Positions 59,008-64,000 of a stretch of DNA of 64,000 nt are shown in pieces. The notes beneath the pieces are model-generated. The model saw only the letters and a program-made list of their open reading frames with translations, had not been told where the DNA came from and made no database searches. This DNA comes from Chitinophagaceae bacterium (lineage in GTDB: Bacteria; Bacteroidota; Bacteroidia; Chitinophagales; Chitinophagaceae). The stretch spans positions 1 through 64,000 of the forward strand of contig JADBXP010000004.1 of assembly GCA_020403455.1 (NCBI GenBank), written 5' to 3'. The position numbers and the translations under genes are program-made. Position 1 is the first letter of the stretch. Every line of letters begins with the position of its first letter.

Positions 59008-59925
59008 ATGCGACTTCTTGTATTAACTACCCTCTGCATGCTGGGTCTGACTTCCTCGGCACAGCCACCGATACCGGCACAACCACCGGTACCACCCCTC
59101 CCCCCAAAAGGACCCTCCAAAATCATTGTGATTCGTGACGGCGACACCACCATAACTATGATGGAGCCTGGTCAAATGAGAATCAAACGCGAGATGTTTC
59201 GCAAAGAAGCACCCGATGAGCAGCTTAGACAGCTCGGAGAAGGCAGGATGTTATACATGATGCCCAATTTTGAGATGCCGGAAGAAAACAAGGCATTGCT
59301 GGGTGTAGCAACTGAAAAAGATGAAAAAGGAGCGCTCATTGTGGATGTCAATGCCGGTACACCCGCTGAAAAATGCGGTCTCCAAAAAGATGACATCATT
59401 ACTGCGATCAATGGGTACAAAATCAGCGATCCGGAAAATCTCTATAAAGAAGTAGGTAAATACCTGCCCGAAGATAAAATCAAGATCGACTATCTCCGGA
59501 ATGGTGAAGCCAAAACGACTACTGCAAAGTTGGCCCCCAATTTTCCCGTCGAGGGAAGAATGCCCGAAAGATTACAAGATTTAAATCTGCGATTATTTGG
59601 CGACGGAAATAACGCATGGGATTTATTGAATCGGATGGGCGGTCCAAAACCCAACCTGGGTCTGACCCTAACGGATACTGAAAAAGGACGGGGGGTTGAG
59701 GTTACCTCGGTGAAAGAAAATACGCCTGCAGCCAAGGCGGGTCTGCAAAAAACAGATCTCTTGCTCAGCATCAACGGGAAAGAATTAAAAGATGTAAATG
59801 ATGTAAAAAAACTGAAATCTACCCTCAAAGAAGGCGACACCTGGAAGTTGGTCTACGAAAGATACGGCAAGAAAATGGAAACGGATATAAAGTTCCCCAA
59901 AAAACTAATGACGGCAGAGCTTTAA
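59008..59925 (+). CDS. Secreted protein with two PDZ domains and Pro-rich N-terminus
   Basis: KCGLQKDDIITAINGYKISDPENLYKEV and KAGLQKTDLLLSINGKELKDVNDVKKL; no protease motif recognised. Confidence 0.85.
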   Translation: MRLLVLTTLCMLGLTSSAQPPIPAQPPVPPLPPKGPSKIIVIRDGDTTITMMEPGQMRIKREMFRKEAPDEQLRQLGEGRMLYMMPNFEMPEENKALLGVATEKDEKGALIVDVNAGTPAEKCGLQKDDIITAINGYKISDPENLYKEVGKYLPEDKIKIDYLRNGEAKTTTAKLAPNFPVEGRMPERLQDLNLRLFGDGNNAWDLLNRMGGPKPNLGLTLTDTEKGRGVEVTSVKENTPAAKAGLQKTDLLLSINGKELKDVNDVKKLKSTLKEGDTWKLVYERYGKKMETDIKFPKKLMTAEL

Positions 59926-60068
59926 CACATCACCGGTCTTTTTTAAAAATCTATGGAAGGGTATGTCTGAACGGCATGCCCTTCCTTTTTTTTAACCATA
60001 CAATGTAGACAGAGATGCAACGTTTATAGAGTGAACCCCTTTTGACAATCAAATAAATCCAGCCTTGT

Positions 60069-61088
60069 ATGAAAAAAAACATCGGTCTGCTTCTCCTGAT
60101 ACTGGCAGCAGCGTGCTCAAACGTTTCTGCCCAGGTATACCTGAAAAAAGAACCATTGGCACATACTTACTCCATCGTTGCCAGGGATGAGAAAACAGGT
60201 GATATGGCCGTTGCCGTACAAAGCCACTGGTTCAGTGTAGGCACCCTGGTTCCCTGGGTGGAAGCAGGCGTGGGTGTCGTTGCCACCCAGTCTTTCGTGA
60301 ATAAATCGTATGGTCCTCAGGCTCTATCCATGCTGCGCAAAGGATATACACCTCAACAAGCACTCGACAGTCTCCTCAAAATAGATAGCTCCCGTGAAAT
60401 GAGACAGGTAGCAATACTGGATATTAAGGGAAATATTGCAGTACACACGGGGTCTAAATGTATTCAGGTAGCCAAACACATCAAGGGAAGAAATTTCAGT
60501 GTACAGAGTAATATGATGCTGGGTGACTCGGTGTGCGAATACATGAAAAAGGCCTTTGAGTTAAGCCATCAACTGCCCTTTGTAGAACGTATATTATTAG
60601 CTCTGGAAGCCGCTGAAGCCGCCGGAGGTGATATCCGCGGCATGCAATCCGCTGCTCTCCTGGTAGTTCCTGGGCGCATCATGCTACCCTGGGATAAAAC
60701 CCTCGTTGATTTGAGGGTAGATGATGCCAAAAAGCCATTGGAGGAATTGCGTCGACTTTATACTATGCAGTTGGCTTATGACCACATGAACAGCGGTGAC
60801 CTGGCATACGAAAAAATGAATAACCTAAATCTCGCCCCTGAAAAGCAAGATATTACCGAAGCAATGAACGAATACAATGCTGCGATGCAACTATTCCCCG
60901 ACAATTTGGAGATGCAGTTCTGGACAGCCGTAACACTTTGCAATAACAAGCAGTTGGCAAAAGCCCTTCCCATGTTCAAAAAAATATTCGTACGGGATAA
61001 AAAATGGAAGGAGCTTTTTCGTCGCCTGCAGCCGGTTGGAATGATCAACATTTCAAAAGAGGATATGCAGAAAGTACTGGCCCTCTGA
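60069..61088 (+). CDS. DUF1028 family (Ntn-hydrolase-like) secreted protein
   Basis: HTYSIVARDEKTGDMAVAVQSHWFSVGTLVPWVEAGVGVVATQSFVNKSYGPQALSML. Confidence 0.92.
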   Translation: MKKNIGLLLLILAAACSNVSAQVYLKKEPLAHTYSIVARDEKTGDMAVAVQSHWFSVGTLVPWVEAGVGVVATQSFVNKSYGPQALSMLRKGYTPQQALDSLLKIDSSREMRQVAILDIKGNIAVHTGSKCIQVAKHIKGRNFSVQSNMMLGDSVCEYMKKAFELSHQLPFVERILLALEAAEAAGGDIRGMQSAALLVVPGRIMLPWDKTLVDLRVDDAKKPLEELRRLYTMQLAYDHMNSGDLAYEKMNNLNLAPEKQDITEAMNEYNAAMQLFPDNLEMQFWTAVTLCNNKQLAKALPMFKKIFVRDKKWKELFRRLQPVGMINISKEDMQKVLAL

Positions 61089-61150
61089 TTGTTGAGTTGT
61101 TTTAATTGTTTTTCCCTGCGAGTGGGGAAGGATGGCTAATTTTGTGCCAA

Positions 61151-62596
61151 ATGAATGAATCCCCTGTATATGAGGTGGTAATTGGGCTGGAAATACATGC
61201 CCAGTTAGCGACTAAGTCGAAGCTTTTTTGCGGGGATAGTATTTCCTTCGGTGCTTCCCCCAATAGTCAGGTAAGTGCTATTTCTCTCGCCCATCCGGGT
61301 ACCTTACCCAAAACCAACCGACAGGCGGTAGCATTGGCAGTTCAACTCGGACTTGCCTGTAACTGCGAGATTGAAGAAGAAAATTATTTTGCTCGAAAAA
61401 ATTACTTCTATCCCGACCTTCCCAAAGGATACCAGATCTCACAACACACGAGTCCTATCTGTAAGGGCGGCTACCTTACCATTACAACCTCAACAGGTAC
61501 GCGCAACATACAACTGAACCGCATCCATCTTGAAGAAGATGCCGGTAAAAGTTTACATGACCAGGATCCGCGCCGCAGTTTCATCGATTTGAACCGTGCC
61601 GGAACTCCTCTAGTAGAAATTGTTACCGAACCTACTATTTACTCTGCAGAAGAGGCTGCCCAGTTGGTAACAGAGATCCGAAAACTGGTTCGCTGGCTGG
61701 GTGTTTCTGATGGCAATATGGAGGAAGGCAGTCTTCGATGTGATGCCAATATTTCACTTCGCCCCAAAGGCACGACCCAACTTGGTACCAAAGTAGAAGT
61801 GAAAAATCTTAACTCCATCAGGCATCTGAAAAAAGCAATTGAGCATGAAGTGTCCAGAATGACAACTTTATTGTTGCAGGGTCAATCGATTCAGCAACAA
61901 ACCAGAAGTTTCGATGCAACCACTGATACCACATTCTCGTTGCGCAACAAGGAGGCAGCCAACGACTACCGCTATTTCCCCGACCCTGATCTGGCACCCT
62001 TTACCATTACAAAAGCGTACCTGGCCCAGGTGCGCGCCAACATGCCCGAACTTCCCCAACAGCTGCTGGAAAGACTTTTACAAATAGACGGACTCACACC
62101 CTATGATGCAAGGCAGTTGAGCGAAGATATTACCACGGCAGGTTTTTTCGAGGCCACTGCAAAAATCTGTCACCAACCCAAATCGATAGCCAATTGGATA
62201 TTGGGACCGATCAAGCAATGGATGAATGAACATCCTACTGATGATGTTTCCTTCCCTATAAGCCCCGATGAATTAGCTGTTCTGATTGAATTGGTTGAGA
62301 CGGGACAAGTAAATTTTTCTGTTGCTTCCGGAAAATTATTGCCCGCCATCATCAGCACGCACAGGAATGCCCGGCAACTTGCTGTTGAAATGAACCTTTT
62401 GCAGACCAATGAAGCCGACGAACTTACAAGCTGGATCGAACAAGTTCTTCAACGTATGCCGGAAAAAGTACTGGAGTATAAAAAAGGAAAGAAAGGCCTG
62501 ATTGGTTTATTTGTGGGAGAAGTGAAAAAAATAAGTGCCGGCAAGGCCAATCCCCAGGAAGTTACCCGTTTACTAGAAGAACAACTCAACCAATAA
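61151..62596 (+). CDS. gatB: Asp-tRNA(Asn)/Glu-tRNA(Gln) amidotransferase subunit B
   Basis: Likely start MNESPVYEVVIGLEIHAQLATKSKLFCG at 61151; YFYPDLPKGYQISQ; GSLRCDANISLRPKG. Confidence 0.97.
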   Translation: MNESPVYEVVIGLEIHAQLATKSKLFCGDSISFGASPNSQVSAISLAHPGTLPKTNRQAVALAVQLGLACNCEIEEENYFARKNYFYPDLPKGYQISQHTSPICKGGYLTITTSTGTRNIQLNRIHLEEDAGKSLHDQDPRRSFIDLNRAGTPLVEIVTEPTIYSAEEAAQLVTEIRKLVRWLGVSDGNMEEGSLRCDANISLRPKGTTQLGTKVEVKNLNSIRHLKKAIEHEVSRMTTLLLQGQSIQQQTRSFDATTDTTFSLRNKEAANDYRYFPDPDLAPFTITKAYLAQVRANMPELPQQLLERLLQIDGLTPYDARQLSEDITTAGFFEATAKICHQPKSIANWILGPIKQWMNEHPTDDVSFPISPDELAVLIELVETGQVNFSVASGKLLPAIISTHRNARQLAVEMNLLQTNEADELTSWIEQVLQRMPEKVLEYKKGKKGLIGLFVGEVKKISAGKANPQEVTRLLEEQLNQ

Positions 62597-62622
62597 ATCA
62601 TCATTTACCACATTCTCCTGTT

Positions 62623-63747
62623 ATGAAAAAAATCATCTTCATTGCGCTGGTCGCAATCATCTCCCAAAGCTGTACAGAAAAAAAGTTTGGCGCCTTCACT
62701 ATTAGTGGACAAATAAAAAATGCCAATGAACAAAGGATTTTTCTGCAGGAATTGAGTCTTACCGACAAAGAGCCACTCAACCTTGATACCGCTACGATTG
62801 ATAAAAAGGGAAATTTTATTTTAAGAGGTGTAGGAAAAGAAGAGGGGCTGTACCGGGTTTCTACAGAAAAAGGTACAGACTTCATCATCATCAATGACAA
62901 TAATAACATCAAATTAATTGCCGATTTGAATGATTATGTTCATTATAAAGTAGAAGGCTCCGTTGCCAGCGCACAATTACATGCTTTTTTTGAAAACTAT
63001 CGCCAGCAGGATTCAGCCATGGCTTCCTGTTTTATTCGACTGGATTCCCTGCAAAAAACAAACGCCTCTGATAGTATCTTGTTGCCCTGCCGCCAGGAAA
63101 GAGACCGCCGCATGGGGGACTTGAATGCATTGGTTACCAATTTCATCAATAAATCCGAAAGTCCGGCAGCCCGTATCTATGCTATAGGAATAGCATCAAG
63201 AACCTTGAAAAAAGAAGAGTTGCAACAATTAGTAAAAGCATCAGTGAATAAATTTCCGGAACACAGCAGCTTGCAAAAAGTTTCAACTATTTTGTCCGGA
63301 GCCACTCAACCTGAACCTGAAGAAATTTCAAAGGTTAATATGGAAGCACCGGATTTCACATTACCCGATCCCAATGGAAAAATGATTTCGCTAAAAAGTT
63401 TCCGGGGTAAGTATGTGCTGGTAGATTTTTGGGCGAGTTGGTGTGGTCCCTGCAGACAGGAAAATCCAACGGTAGTTGCTGCATTCAACCGGTTCAAAGA
63501 CAAAAACTTCACTGTATTGGGGGTTTCGCTGGACGATAATAAAGCCAAGTGGCTTAAAGCAATTCAGGATGACAAATTAACCTGGACACATGTCAGTGAC
63601 TTAAAGCAATGGGAAAGTATAGTAGTGCCTATGTACCAGATACAGGGAATCCCTTTCAATGTATTGGTTGATCCCAATGGAAAGGTAATTGCTTCAGAAC
63701 TGAGAGGTGAGGATCTGGAGAAAACCCTCAGTAGCGTTCTGAAATAA
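62623..63747 (+). CDS. TlpA-like thioredoxin-fold lipoprotein with N-terminal DUF4369-like domain
   Basis: Lipoprotein signal (VAIISQSC); VDFWASWCGPCRQENPTVVAAFNRF. Confidence 0.93.
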   Translation: MKKIIFIALVAIISQSCTEKKFGAFTISGQIKNANEQRIFLQELSLTDKEPLNLDTATIDKKGNFILRGVGKEEGLYRVSTEKGTDFIIINDNNNIKLIADLNDYVHYKVEGSVASAQLHAFFENYRQQDSAMASCFIRLDSLQKTNASDSILLPCRQERDRRMGDLNALVTNFINKSESPAARIYAIGIASRTLKKEELQQLVKASVNKFPEHSSLQKVSTILSGATQPEPEEISKVNMEAPDFTLPDPNGKMISLKSFRGKYVLVDFWASWCGPCRQENPTVVAAFNRFKDKNFTVLGVSLDDNKAKWLKAIQDDKLTWTHVSDLKQWESIVVPMYQIQGIPFNVLVDPNGKVIASELRGEDLEKTLSSVLK

Positions 63748-63761
63748 CTATTTCAACCTGC

Positions 63762-64000
63762 CTACTTCTTTTTTCCTCCGGGGGCAATACTAAGTATCAG
63801 TACCGGCAACAACACCAGATTGGTAAGTGTGCCCACGACTAGTGTCAAAGAAGTGAGCCAGCCCAGTGCCTTGGTGCCACCGAAGTCGCTCCAGCAGAAA
63901 ATAATGAAGCCGGCGATCAACACCAATGAGGTATACAAAATACTGATGCCGGTATGTCGGATGGTCTGAACCAATGTTGCAGATACACTGTGGTCATGGT
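63762..64000 (-). CDS. RND/MMPL-family exporter, C-terminal end (truncated by the window)
   Basis: HDHSVSATLVQTIRHTGISILYTSLVLIAGFIIFCWSDFGGTKALGWLTSLTLVVGTLTNLVLLPVLILSIAPGGKKK; frame stays open to 64000. Confidence 0.8.
   Translation of the reverse strand, partial: HDHSVSATLVQTIRHTGISILYTSLVLIAGFIIFCWSDFGGTKALGWLTSLTLVVGTLTNLVLLPVLILSIAPGGKKK

Overview
The window looks like a Bacteroidota chromosome, probably Chitinophagaceae-like. That placement is inferred from gene content and signal-peptide style; no search was run. Most of it is ordinary core or secreted-enzyme genes: a run of secreted amide/peptide hydrolases (3.7-13.3 kb), nth, eno, gldA-like ABC ATPase, acs, AlkB-like monooxygenase, a DUF1501/DUF1800 pair, OPT and POT transporters, purD, the mreBCD-PBP2-rodA cell-shape operon, an ECF sigma operon, alaS and gatB. 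Two AT-rich accessory segments (about 0-3.6 kb and 21.5-31.2 kb) differ from this. The second holds a compact minus-strand bacteriocin/microcin-type locus (23462-28399): three small double-glycine-leader peptides, a tiny membrane peptide, a CPBP membrane protein, an HlyD-type adaptor and a C39-peptidase ABC exporter. It is bracketed by near-identical direct repeats of about 199 bp and sits within a mosaic family of hairpin-forming interspersed repeats. A dyad (AATTACGG-N4-CCGTAATT and variants) with a conserved flank recurs upstream of three minus-strand units: an XRE regulator/metalloprotease-lipoprotein unit, an outer-membrane-like protein, and the bacteriocin locus. The last and first of these also share a further leader module, which suggests a mobile promoter module or a common regulon. 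No rRNA, tRNA, CRISPR array or transposase was recognised.
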